Part shown: in pieces, positions 24,830 to 32,043 of the stretch
Layout: every line of letters starts with the position of its first letter
Numbering within the stretch: position 1 is the stretch's first letter
Assembly (NCBI RefSeq): GCF_031760065.1
Contig: NZ_CP134500.1
Location: forward strand, 496,001 to 560,000
Direction: 5' to 3'
Length of the DNA: 64,000 nucleotides
Origin: Streptomyces durocortorensis
GTDB lineage: Bacteria > Actinomycetota > Actinomycetes > Streptomycetales > Streptomycetaceae
Position numbers and translations under genes: made by a program
The notes under the pieces: generated by a model
The model's database searches: none
The model's input: the letters and a program-made list of their open reading frames with translations, nothing else
Told to the model about the DNA's origin: nothing

Positions 24830-25588
24830 ATGGGTGACCAGGCCGGGCCCGAGCCCACCGTGTCCGTCCAGCGGGAACTCCGGTTGCTGGAGGCCGCAGG
24901 GGCGCACCCGGACGGTGCCTCCGTGCCGGAGCTGGCCCGGCAGGCCGGACTGGCCGAGGCGACCGCCCTGCGGCTGCTGCACGAGCTGGCCCGGGACGGC
25001 TATCTGTCGGAGCTGGACGACGGCGCCTTCGGCCTCGCGACCCAGGAACCCGGCTGGGGTACCGACAGCGACGGCAGGTCGCTTCAGGAGCACGTCCGCC
25101 CACTGCTGTCCTCGTTGCGCGACAGCGTCTCCGCCGCCGCCTATCTGACGTTGTACGACGAGGGGGAGATCCGGGTCGTGGAGATCGTCGACAGTCCGCG
25201 CACCCCGCGGGTGGACGTCTGGGTGGGCTTCGAGGACGCCGGGCACGCCACCGCGCTGGGCAAGAGCGTGCTGCGCGAGCTGGACGAGGAGGGGCGCGCC
25301 AGCTACCTGTCGCGGCACGTCCTGTCCGACCTCACCCCCCGTACCATCACGCGCCGGGAGGAGCTGTTGCGGCAGCTCGACTCCTCGCCCACCGCGCCGC
25401 TCTCCCTGGACCGGGAGGAGTACTCGCGGGGGACGACATGTGCGGCGGTTCCCGTGTACAGCCGTGGCCAGGTCGGCTCGCTCGGCATCTCCTTCCGGTC
25501 GGACCGGATGTACCGGACCACCGAGGTCAGGGCGCAGCTGCTGGCGTCGGCGCGGCGGATCACGCGGAAGCTGACGCTCCCCGGGTGA
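24830..25588 (+). CDS. IclR-family transcriptional regulator
   Basis: A 252-residue regulator with an N-terminal winged helix (SVPELARQAGLAEATALRLL, then HELARDGYLSELDDGAFGL) and a C-terminal IclR effector domain (AGHATALGKSVLRELDEEGR, YSRGTTCAAVPVYSRGQVGS). ATG at 24830; it is divergent from the kinase gene, with starts 194 bp apart. The DNA-binding part is close to the N-terminus (about 17-70). The ligand is unknown; IclR proteins often sense aromatic or small organic acids. A perfect 15-bp stem-loop lies about 55 bp after the stop. Confidence 0.85.
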   Translation: MGDQAGPEPTVSVQRELRLLEAAGAHPDGASVPELARQAGLAEATALRLLHELARDGYLSELDDGAFGLATQEPGWGTDSDGRSLQEHVRPLLSSLRDSVSAAAYLTLYDEGEIRVVEIVDSPRTPRVDVWVGFEDAGHATALGKSVLRELDEEGRASYLSRHVLSDLTPRTITRREELLRQLDSSPTAPLSLDREEYSRGTTCAAVPVYSRGQVGSLGISFRSDRMYRTTEVRAQLLASARRITRKLTLPG

Positions 25589-25643
25589 CCGCCCCGGCCC
25601 GCCACGGCCCGTCGCCCGAGATGAACGTGCTGTGCGCTCTGGG

Positions 25644-25680
25644 TGATCGCTCTGGGTGACTGCAGCACCCAGAGCGATCA
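25644..25680. terminator. Bidirectional stem-loop
   Basis: Perfect 15-bp inverted repeat TGATCGCTCTGGGTG / CACCCAGAGCGATCA with a 7-base loop. It sits between the ends of the iclR gene (plus) and the truncated clp gene (minus), the position of a shared terminator. Confidence 0.7.
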
Positions 25681-25725
25681 GCCGATCATGGAGCACGTCA
25701 AGGTGACCATCGTTCAGGCAGGCGT

Positions 25726-25995
25726 TCAGGCGGATTCCCGACTCGGCTCGCCCTGGCCCTCACCCGGCTCGCCCTTGCCCTCGCTCGCCTCGCCCTTGCC
25801 CTCGCTCGCCTCGCCCTTGCGTACCGAGCAGTGGAGCGTGTCCTTCTGCACATCGGCGACGATCGTGTCGCCGGGGTCGGCCTCGCCGCCCAGGAGCAGG
25901 GAGGCCACACGGTTGTCCAGCTCCGTCTGGATCGTGCGGCGCAGCGGGCGGGCGCCGAACTCCGGCTGATAGCCGTGGGCGACCAGGAGGTTCTT
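25726..25995 (-). pseudogene. Clp ATPase (ClpB/ClpC-type) C-terminal remnant
   Basis: The last ~89 codons of a Clp chaperone. NLLVAHGYQPEFGARPLRRT, then TELDNRVASLLLGGEADPGD and TIVADVQKDTLHCSV, is the conserved D2 C-terminal subdomain with the sensor-2 motif GARPLRR. A low-complexity tail of EASEGKG-type repeats follows to the stop. Both nucleotide-binding domains are missing: homology stops at about 25995, where the opposite-strand Fe-S oxidoreductase remnant begins. No start codon or ribosome site supports the fragment as a gene. Confidence 0.85.
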
Positions 25996-26281
25996 CGGCA
26001 AACGCATCAACACCGAACGCGTCGACGAAGCCCTCGCACTCAACCCGGACATCGTCTCCACCGCCTGCCCCTTCTGCCTCGTCATGCTCACCGACTCCGT
26101 CAACGGCAAGAAGGCTGAGTCGGCGAGCGGCTCCGCCGCGGGCGGCCGGGCCAAGGAGTCCATCCAGGTCGTGGACGTCTCCCAGCTCCTCCTGGAGTCC
26201 GTGAAGACCTCCACCGACCCGACCGGCGACCCGGAACAGGCGGACGCACCGGAGCCCGAACCGGCCGAGCACTCCTCCTGA
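25996..26281 (+). pseudogene. Fe-S oxidoreductase (heterodisulfide-reductase-like) C-terminal remnant
   Basis: The in-frame tail GKRINTERVDEALALNPDIV, then STACPFCLVMLTDSVNGKK, AKESIQVVDVSQLLLESVK and an acidic end, as in the large Streptomyces (Fe-S)-binding proteins. The CxxC of the last Cys-rich motif (CPFC) is kept, but the N-terminal membrane and ferredoxin parts are gone. There is no start codon before the homology begins next to the clp remnant at about 25996. It keeps a terminator hairpin at its 3' end. Confidence 0.85.
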
Positions 26282-26306
26282 CGGCTGCTGGCAAGCCGTC
26301 AGGAGG
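26274..26306. terminator. Stem-loop after the Fe-S remnant
   Basis: Perfect 13-bp stem CCTCCTGACGGCT / AGCCGTCAGGAGG with a 7-base loop, overlapping the stop of the Fe-S remnant and 18 bp from the stop of the convergent acyl-CoA dehydrogenase gene. It could serve both. Confidence 0.7.
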
Positions 26307-26323
26307 GGCGTCGCGTAAGGGGG

Positions 26324-28054
26324 TTACCGCGCCATCTCGTAGGCCCCGGACAGCGATTCCACGCGCTCCCAGATCCGCGCCGAGCGGGCGGCGTCGACGA
26401 CGGGGCGGCGCACCGCGCCCAGCGCCCAGTTCTGCTGGTCCTCGGTGGCGGAGTCCTTGCCGTGCAGCTCGACGGCGTGCGCGGAGAAGTCACGTACGAG
26501 GACGGCGAACAGCTCGTCCAGCAGGTCCTGGTCGAGGCCGGTCAGCCGGGCCTGCTCCAGGATCAGCTGGCCGTGGACGACGAGGGCGAACAGCTGCCCG
26601 ACGGCGAGGAGGAGGTCCAGGTCACGGCTCTGCTCCTCGTCGGGGGCGGCCGTCTCGACGAACGTGCACAGGGCGTCCGCCTGCTCACGGAAGCGGGCGA
26701 CGTTGGGCACCTCGGCGTAGGCGTCGAAGGCGGTGCGCCAGTCGTGGAAGCGTACGGAGCCGAGGCCGCGCGCCGGCCCCTGCCGGAACAGGAAGTCGTC
26801 GTCGGCCGCGTCGAGGCGGGTGGGGACGGCCGGGTAGTCGACCGGGTTCAGCAGGTGGTTCCGCATGAACTTCAGGATCAGCGCGAGGTTGACGTGGACC
26901 GTCCCCTCCAGCTTGGGCAGACTCCGGATCTCGACGGCGGCCTGGGCGAAGTAGTTGTCCTTCTCGAAGCCCTTGGCGGCGATGACGTCCCACATCAGGT
27001 CGATGACCTTCTCGCCCTCCGTGGTCACCTTCATCTTCGTCATCGGGTTGAAGAGGAGGTAGCGGCGGTCGTCGGGACCGGCGGAGCGGAAGTAGTCGAC
27101 GGCGCGGTCGCTGAACAGCTTCATCCCGACGAGCCGGACGTACGCGTCGGTCAGCTCTCGGCGCACGTGCGGGAAGGCGGTGACGGGGCGGCCGTAGAGG
27201 ATGCGGTTGTCGGCGTGGGTGACGGCCTCGTACATCGCGTGCTCGCAGATGCCGATCGAGGCGGTGCAGAGGTTGAACTTGCCGACGTTGACGGTGTTGA
27301 GCGCGGCGTCGAAGGCGGCGCGACCGGTGTGCAGGATGTCGGCGGGGGCCACCGGATAGCCGTCCAGGCGGAATTCGCTGACGAACTTGGAGGAGTCGAC
27401 GACGTTCTTCACCAGGTGGTACGCCTCGTGGCGGCTGTCGGCCGCGAAGAAGACGTAGCCGTCGGGGCCCTCGACGTCGGTGCGTCGGCCGAAGACGGAG
27501 ACGAGCCCTGCGGCGTTGCCGTTGCCGATGTAGTACTTGGAGCCGGAGGCCAGGAAGCCGCCGGCGCCGTCGCTGTCCGGCGTCAGCAGCATGTCGGTGG
27601 AGTAGATGTCGGCGCCGTGCGTCTTCTCGGACAGGCCGAACGCGAACACCTCGCCCTGGGAGAGGAGTTCGGCCGCCCGGGCACGCGCCTCCTCGTTGTC
27701 GCTCTGCCACACCGGCCCGAGGCCGAGGATGGTGACCTGCCAGGCGTACCAGTAGTCGAGCCCGTAGAAGCCGAAGATCTCGTTGAGGGCGGCGATCCGG
27801 GCGGTGTCCCAGCGCCGCTCCTTGTCGCCCGCCGCGGAGAGCGGGGTGAGGAAGGTGGCGAACAGCCCCTCCTTGGCCGAGAAGGCCAGGAAGTCGCCCA
27901 GCCAGGCGCGGGAGCGGTAGTCCTCGATCAGCCGGCGCTTGCCCCGCTCCTCGAACCAGTCGACGGTGGCGCGCAGCAGCCTGCGGGTCTCCGGGTCGAA
28001 GTGCTGCGGGTCGTAGGTGCGCGGGTTGAACAGCAAGGACGCGGACTCAGCCAT
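26324..28054 (-). CDS. Acyl-CoA dehydrogenase/oxidase-family flavoprotein
   Basis: A 576-residue enzyme of the larger acyl-CoA dehydrogenase/oxidase branch. It has FAFGLSEKTHGADIYSTDML (FAD/acyl pocket), SKYYIGNGNAAGLVSVFGRR, TVNVGKFNLCTASIGICEHA and LPKLEGTVHVNLALILKFMR, where the Glu of LEGT probably corresponds to the oxidase-type catalytic or binding region. It is longer than the 380-400 residues of ordinary dehydrogenases. ATG at 28054, 66 bp after the PadR regulator stop on the same strand; probably one transcript under the operator at 28700. The acyl substrate is not predictable from sequence. Confidence 0.85.
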   Translation of the reverse strand: MAESASLLFNPRTYDPQHFDPETRRLLRATVDWFEERGKRRLIEDYRSRAWLGDFLAFSAKEGLFATFLTPLSAAGDKERRWDTARIAALNEIFGFYGLDYWYAWQVTILGLGPVWQSDNEEARARAAELLSQGEVFAFGLSEKTHGADIYSTDMLLTPDSDGAGGFLASGSKYYIGNGNAAGLVSVFGRRTDVEGPDGYVFFAADSRHEAYHLVKNVVDSSKFVSEFRLDGYPVAPADILHTGRAAFDAALNTVNVGKFNLCTASIGICEHAMYEAVTHADNRILYGRPVTAFPHVRRELTDAYVRLVGMKLFSDRAVDYFRSAGPDDRRYLLFNPMTKMKVTTEGEKVIDLMWDVIAAKGFEKDNYFAQAAVEIRSLPKLEGTVHVNLALILKFMRNHLLNPVDYPAVPTRLDAADDDFLFRQGPARGLGSVRFHDWRTAFDAYAEVPNVARFREQADALCTFVETAAPDEEQSRDLDLLLAVGQLFALVVHGQLILEQARLTGLDQDLLDELFAVLVRDFSAHAVELHGKDSATEDQQNWALGAVRRPVVDAARSARIWERVESLSGAYEMAR

Positions 28055-28120
28055 GGAGGGTGCCTTCCGGGAGGGTGAGGGTCTTCTTCGGTGGTACGGA
28101 GGTGGCGGGCGGCGCGCCGT

Positions 28121-28687
28121 TCAGGCGCCCGGGCCCGCGGCTCCGAGGCGGTGCAGGGTGTCGAGTACGTCGTCGAGCCAGGCGATCGTCATGCGCTCGT
28201 ACGCGATGCCGCCGCGCAGTACGACGTGCTGGAGTTCCTGACCGGCGTCCCGCGGTGCGGGCGCCTCGGGCCCGGTGAAGTCACGCGACTCCCCCGCGAG
28301 GTAGTGCGCGAGCCGGTCCCGGTGCACCTGACGGTGCCGCCCGACCTCGTCGATCAGGGCGGCCGGATCGTCGAAGGCGGCGCCCCGGATCTTCACGGCG
28401 AGATCGTGCCGGAGGCTCTCCGGTTCGATCGGCTTGTGCAGCCACTCGGCGAGCACGGTGCGGCCGGGACCGGTGACCGAGTACTCCTTCTTGTCCGGCC
28501 TGCCCTGTTGCGGCACCTCGCGGACGAGGAGCAGACCATCGGATTCCATGCGCCCCAGGACCCGGTAGATCTGCTGGTGGGTGGCGGTCCAGAAGTACCC
28601 GATGGACCGCTCGAAGCGCCGGGCCAGCTCATAGCCGGAGCCCGGCTTCTCCAGCAGGGAGACGAGGATCGCGTGGTCGAGGGCCAT
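28121..28687 (-). CDS. PadR-family transcriptional regulator
   Basis: A 188-residue regulator starting MALDHAILVSLLEKPGSGYE with LARRFERSIGYFWTATHQQI and YRVLGRMESDGLLLVREVPQ, a textbook PadR winged helix with the wing and the C-terminal helical dimerisation region (Vir-C type, from about residue 95). I used the ATG at 28687, with GAAGGA nine bases upstream; seven extra in-frame codons would overlap the operator. It precedes the acyl-CoA dehydrogenase gene and probably represses both genes through the inverted repeat in its own promoter. Confidence 0.9.
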   Translation of the reverse strand: MALDHAILVSLLEKPGSGYELARRFERSIGYFWTATHQQIYRVLGRMESDGLLLVREVPQQGRPDKKEYSVTGPGRTVLAEWLHKPIEPESLRHDLAVKIRGAAFDDPAALIDEVGRHRQVHRDRLAHYLAGESRDFTGPEAPAPRDAGQELQHVVLRGGIAYERMTIAWLDDVLDTLHRLGAAGPGA

Positions 28688-28699
28688 ACCGTGAATCCT

Positions 28700-28721
28700 T
28701 CTATGCAACTCGTTTCATAGA
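28700..28721 (-). promoter_or_regulatory. PadR-type operator, TCTATG-N10-CATAGA
   Basis: Inverted repeat with 6-bp arms and a 10-base spacer, 13 bp upstream of the padR start. The ATG/CAT arms and spacing fit PadR-like autoregulatory sites, and the position overlaps the expected promoter of the padR-acyl-CoA dehydrogenase unit. Confidence 0.6.
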
Positions 28722-28857
28722 CAAGTCATGGAGCCCGGGTGAGACACGGCTCACCCAGCCCCCTCCACCCGGCCCCGAGCTCCCACGGCAGAAGCAGGCG
28801 CCTCCCGGCTGGACCTCCGGGGCCCTTCTCGGCTCCGACGTGTTCAGAGGGCAACCA

Positions 28858-28954
28858 TGTGCACCCGGCGCACAGGCGGCAGCACGTGTACCCGGTACAC
28901 ACGGCTGCATCGCGTGTACGCGATGCAGCCGACGCCACCGTGTGCGCGATGCAC
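28858..28954. repeat. Cluster of four adjacent GTG...CAC palindromes
   Basis: Within 97 bp are four inverted repeats: TGTGC/GCACA (28858-28874), GTGTACC/GGTACAC around one base (28886-28900), GCTGCATCGCG/CGCGATGCAGC with loop TGTA (28904-28929), and GTGC/GCAC (28942-28954). Centres are roughly 27, 24 and 32 bp apart. They lie in the 444-bp gene-free stretch between padR and the Rho-N gene, upstream of its promoter. They could be a multi-site operator or an RNA structure; no protein-coding reading is convincing. Confidence 0.6.
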
Positions 28955-28979
28955 CCCGACGGCTGAGGCGATCCGGCAT

Positions 28980-29003
28980 GTTTAGCGGCTGCTCCCTGGG
29001 TAC
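28980..29003 (+). promoter_or_regulatory. Sigma-B-type promoter, GTTT-N14-GGGTAC
   Basis: Matches the Streptomyces sigma-B-group consensus GNNTN14-16GGGTAY exactly: GTTT at 28980-28983 and GGGTAC at 28998-29003. It gives a leader of about 120 bases before the ATG at 29132. A SigB-family sigma factor gene lies 0.4 kb downstream on the other strand. Confidence 0.65.
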
Positions 29004-29131
29004 TCCGGGTGGCAGGTATCCGGCGTACGCAGGAAACTCGGGCGCCGACCGGTTGGGAGAACAGCCCTCGGCGCCGCACACCTTCCTTTCCCCCACCCTC
29101 ATCCCCTCGGAACAGAGCCAAGGAGCACCAC

Positions 29132-29458
29132 ATGCCGGCTGGATCGAACAAGAAGCGCGAGCGGCAGTACGAGCACATCAAGGAGAGCCAGGAGGAGCGG
29201 GGCGCCTCCGAGCGGCGGGCGAAGGAGATCGCCGCCAGGACCGTGAACAAGGAGCGCGCCCGGTCCGGCGAGTCGACGACGGCGAGCAAGACCTCGACGC
29301 AGGACAAGAAGTCCGCACATCAGCGGGGCGGCGAACGCTCCCACCGGGGCTCGCAGGGCCCCACGAAGGACCAGCTCTACGAAGAGGCCAAGAAGAAGAA
29401 CATCGACGGGCGTTCCTCGATGAACAAGGCGGAGCTTCGGAAGGCTCTCGGACGCTGA
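29132..29458 (+). CDS. Small basic protein with C-terminal Rho N-terminal-like domain
   Basis: A 108-residue, highly charged protein. The first 70 residues are Lys/Arg/Glu-rich and probably disordered (NKKRERQYEHIKESQEERGA). The last 30, TKDQLYEEAKKKNIDGRSSM followed by NKAELRKAL, form the Rho_N / SAP-like helical motif found in small Streptomyces proteins often annotated as plasmid-stabilisation proteins. AAGGAG is eight bases before the ATG. A sigma-B-type promoter upstream suggests induction by osmotic or general stress. Likely a nucleic-acid-binding protein. Confidence 0.85.
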   Translation: MPAGSNKKRERQYEHIKESQEERGASERRAKEIAARTVNKERARSGESTTASKTSTQDKKSAHQRGGERSHRGSQGPTKDQLYEEAKKKNIDGRSSMNKAELRKALGR

Positions 29459-29571
29459 GACCCCCGTGGGCCGACCCCGGCCGCACGCGAGACAGGGAGG
29501 AGTGGGACATGCCCGCGGACGCACGTGGCGATGACATGTCTCGACGACAGCCCTTTCGCGGCGGCCGCTCG

Positions 29572-30387
29572 TCAGACGGGGCGCGGTCGTGCGGTGTCGC
29601 GGGTCGTTTTCCGCCGACCGGGCTCGCGGGCCGCTTCCTCACGGATCCGGCGGCAGGAATCGCTGATCAGACGGGACACATGCATCTGGGAGACACCGAG
29701 TTCGGAGGCGATGGCGCTCTGCGTCATCCCGGCGAAGAAGCGCAGATAGAGCACTCGTTTCTCGCGCTCCGCCAGGTTCCGGAGCCCCGGCCTGGCCGCC
29801 TCGCGGTCGAGCACCAGGTCGTAGGCCCCGTCGACGGTGCCCAGACTGTCGCAGAGCAGCACGCCGCTGCCGCCGACGGAGGCCTCGGCGTCGATGGACA
29901 AAGCGGTGAAGCCGTGGAGCGCCTCGCCCCCCTGCCGCACCTCCACCTCGGTCAGTCCGGTGTGCTCGGCGATCCGGGCGAGTGACGGCTGGGTGCCCGC
30001 GGCGGCCAGTTCGGCGGCGGCGCGGCGTAAGACGTTACGGAGGTCCTGGACGCGGCGGGGGACGTGCACGGACCACATGCGATCCCGGAAGTGACGTTTG
30101 ATCTCGCCGGTGATGGTAGGTACGGCGAAGGAAGCGAAGGCCCGGGTGCGCTCGGGGTCGTAGCGGTCGACGGCGTTGACGAGACCGAGGGCCGCGACCT
30201 GCCGCAGGTCCTCCAGCGTCTCACCGCGGTCGCGGTAGCGGGCGGCCAGACGGTGGGCCATGGGGAGCCAGGCGCAGATGATCTCCCCGCGCAGTCGCTC
30301 CCGCCCGGGCCCCTCGGGCAGCTCGACGAGTCGGCGGAACAGTGCCGCCGTGTCGGGGTCGTCGGCATAGCGGCTTTCTAGGGCCAT
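29572..30387 (-). CDS. SigB/SigF/SigG-family RNA polymerase sigma factor
   Basis: A 271-residue sigma factor of the stress/sporulation group (no region 1). Region 2 is seen as LEDLRQVAALGLVNAVDRYD followed by FASFAVPTITGEIKRHFRD (2.3-2.4, ending RDRMWSVHVPRRVQ); region 3 as LARIAEHTGLTEVEVRQG; region 4 as LAEREKRVLYLRFFAGMTQS and IASELGVSQMHVSRLISDSC, the recognition helix for the -35. The chain ends in a basic tail. No anti-sigma or anti-anti-sigma gene is adjacent. The sigma-B-type promoters near 28980 and 30545 are logical targets, including possible autoregulation. Confidence 0.93.
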   Translation of the reverse strand: MALESRYADDPDTAALFRRLVELPEGPGRERLRGEIICAWLPMAHRLAARYRDRGETLEDLRQVAALGLVNAVDRYDPERTRAFASFAVPTITGEIKRHFRDRMWSVHVPRRVQDLRNVLRRAAAELAAAGTQPSLARIAEHTGLTEVEVRQGGEALHGFTALSIDAEASVGGSGVLLCDSLGTVDGAYDLVLDREAARPGLRNLAEREKRVLYLRFFAGMTQSAIASELGVSQMHVSRLISDSCRRIREEAAREPGRRKTTRDTARPRPV

Positions 30388-30544
30388 GGGGGCGTTCAGC
30401 TCCTCGCCGTACGGGGTCTCTGTCGCCGGGAGGGTGGCGCGGCGGGGCGCGCCGAGCGTCTGTGATGACCCGCGACGCGTCCGTCGCCGGGGCGTGGCTC
30501 ACCTCCGAAGCACCCCCTGGCCTTCCCGTGCGGGAGCGGCGGTG

Positions 30545-30570
30545 AAACCCGGGATGCGGCGCGACCATAC
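30545..30570 (-). promoter_or_regulatory. Possible sigma-B-type promoter upstream of the sigma factor gene
   Basis: On the minus strand GTAT (30570-30567), a 16-base spacer and GGGTTT (30550-30545). It fits GNNTN14-16GGGTAY except for one base of the -10. It would leave a leader of about 150 bases before the sigma factor start. The 277-bp gap (30388-30664) holds nothing else recognised. Confidence 0.3.
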
Positions 30571-30664
30571 GACCGGCCGACAGGGGGCGTGGAGGCCCGG
30601 CTGCGCCGCTGAGGACCTGAGGGACGCCGACCGGCCGCCCCGGCCGCCCCGTGCCCTTTGACCC

Positions 30665-31699
30665 TCAGCCCGTCAGCGGTGTCCGCAGTGCCGTACGCCC
30701 CTCGCGCCACGCCGACAGCAGGTGGTCGGCGAGGCGGCCCTCCAGATACCCGGTGGCCGCGATGCCCAGGACGACGTCAGCCGCGAGTTCGGGTTCGTCC
30801 GCCAGCAGCCCGCCGATCACGTCGCGTCGCACCACCTGCTCGTGGACCGCGTCGGCTTCCACGTGCTCGTCGTAGAACCGCTGCGCGGCGGGGCCCGCGC
30901 CCGCCCGGCGCAGCGCCGCCGCCAATCTCCGGGAGCCGGGGGACGAGGTGATCTCCACGGCGGCGAAGTGCCCGACCAGCGCGCCCCGCAGCCTCCGGTG
31001 GAGCCCGAACAGGGACATCACGTTCACCGTCGCCAGGGCCTGGGCGGGCGCGGCATCGAGGTAGCGCCCGTACTGCGGATCGAGGCCGAGATCGGCCATG
31101 AGGTCGGCGTAGAGCTGTGCGTGAATGTCCTCGGCCCGCCCCGCCCCGAACTCGTCGAACTCCACCGCCACCATCGCCGCCTTCGCCCGCCCGCGGAGCC
31201 GGGGGACCACCCACAGATGCGGATCGGCCTCCTTGAGGTGGTACAGGGAGCGCACGGCAGCGTACTCGCGCAGGTGCCACAGCCGCCCTTCCCGCTGGAG
31301 GTGGTGGCTGACGCTGTGCCCGTCGTCGCCCACGGGTTCCACCAGCAGCGCGTCGACCGCTTCCGCCACGTCCTGCCCGCCCGTCCCGCTGTCCCGGCGC
31401 AGAGCGTCAGTGAAGAAGTCCTCGGCGGCGGCGCGTGCGGCGAGGAGGGCGGGGTCCCACTCCAGGCGCTCGTCCGTACCGGCGAACCCCCGGTAGTGGA
31501 GCTCGTACAGGACGTACAGGAGCAGGTGCAGGTCGTCGCCGTACGGGTCGGCGCGGCGGACCGTCCCCGCGTCGGGCAGCCGGGTTCCGCGGCCTGCCAG
31601 CACGGCGAGGACGCTCCCGCTCAGGGGCCCGCGTGCCTGCGGGAGCGGCGGGGGCGCGGCGGGATTCCGTTGGGCGGGGGTGGTGGCCGGGGGCGTCAT
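30665..31699 (-). CDS. Iron-containing redox enzyme, haem-oxygenase-like fold (HDO family)
   Basis: A 344-residue all-helical enzyme of the haem-oxygenase-like diiron type. Likely metal-ligand segments are LYVLYELHYRGFAG, AAMVAVEFDEFGAGRAEDIH, HFAAVEITSSPGSRRL and FYDEHVEADAVHEQVVRRDV (E/D-x-x-H patterns). The last gives the E...D...H pattern typical of this superfamily, which includes oxidases and N-oxygenases of small molecules. ATG at 31699 with GAGGA nine bases upstream; it overlaps the CDGSH stop by four bases. It is co-transcribed with CDGSH and methyltransferase genes. Substrate unknown. Confidence 0.8.
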   Translation of the reverse strand: MTPPATTPAQRNPAAPPPLPQARGPLSGSVLAVLAGRGTRLPDAGTVRRADPYGDDLHLLLYVLYELHYRGFAGTDERLEWDPALLAARAAAEDFFTDALRRDSGTGGQDVAEAVDALLVEPVGDDGHSVSHHLQREGRLWHLREYAAVRSLYHLKEADPHLWVVPRLRGRAKAAMVAVEFDEFGAGRAEDIHAQLYADLMADLGLDPQYGRYLDAAPAQALATVNVMSLFGLHRRLRGALVGHFAAVEITSSPGSRRLAAALRRAGAGPAAQRFYDEHVEADAVHEQVVRRDVIGGLLADEPELAADVVLGIAATGYLEGRLADHLLSAWREGRTALRTPLTG

Positions 31700-32043
31700 G
31701 GTCGGGTTTCCTCCTCGCCCTCCTGGGGATCTCGGTCGCTTTCCTGGGGGTCGCGGTCGCCCTCCCGGGGGTCCCGGTCGCCCTCCCGGGTGTCGCGGTC
31801 CTCCGGCCTGGGGCTTCCGTCGTCCGGGTGGGGCCTGGGCGGCCCGGCGGGCACGCGACGGCGGTGGCTGGTATCGCACCAGGGGTAGGTGCGGCTGCGA
31901 CGGCAGGTGCAGATCGCGGCGACGAAACGGTCGGACCTGGTCGTCGTACCGTCGTCGTTCACGACGACGACCGGCCCCTCGACCAGGATCGGGCCGTCCC
32001 GGCCCACCACCACCCGCCGAGGCCTCTCATTCCTTCCGGGCAC
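31696..32043 (-). CDS. CDGSH iron-sulfur domain protein with charged repeat tail
   Basis: A 115-residue protein. The cluster-binding motif CTCRRSRTYPWCDTSH gives Cys45, Cys47, Cys56 and His60, the 3Cys-1His [2Fe-2S] set of CDGSH proteins (the Gly of CDGSH is Thr here). After residue 68 comes a hydrophilic tail made of repeats of the type GDRDPREGDRDPQES, encoded by about four 21-bp DNA repeats. The GTG at 32043 lies inside the upstream gene and has only a weak ribosome site, so the exact start is uncertain. It would pass electrons to, or store iron for, the neighbouring metalloenzyme (inference). Confidence 0.85.
   Translation of the reverse strand: MPGRNERPRRVVVGRDGPILVEGPVVVVNDDGTTTRSDRFVAAICTCRRSRTYPWCDTSHRRRVPAGPPRPHPDDGSPRPEDRDTREGDRDPREGDRDPQESDRDPQEGEEETRP

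Noticed and set aside
22777..24837. A 686-codon plus-strand frame opposite the first Ser/Thr kinase
   Set aside because: Low-complexity antisense sequence; the minus strand encodes a complete kinase.
25726..26214. A functional small protein from the clp remnant frame
   Set aside because: The upstream part of the frame is antisense of the Fe-S remnant, so any start there would make a chimera without a ribosome site.
28858..28954. CRISPR array
   Set aside because: The palindromes differ in sequence and spacing, and there are no regular spacers or cas genes.
28840..29985. A 381-codon frame through the palindrome cluster
   Set aside because: It crosses the promoter, the Rho-N gene in another frame and the antisense of the sigma factor gene.
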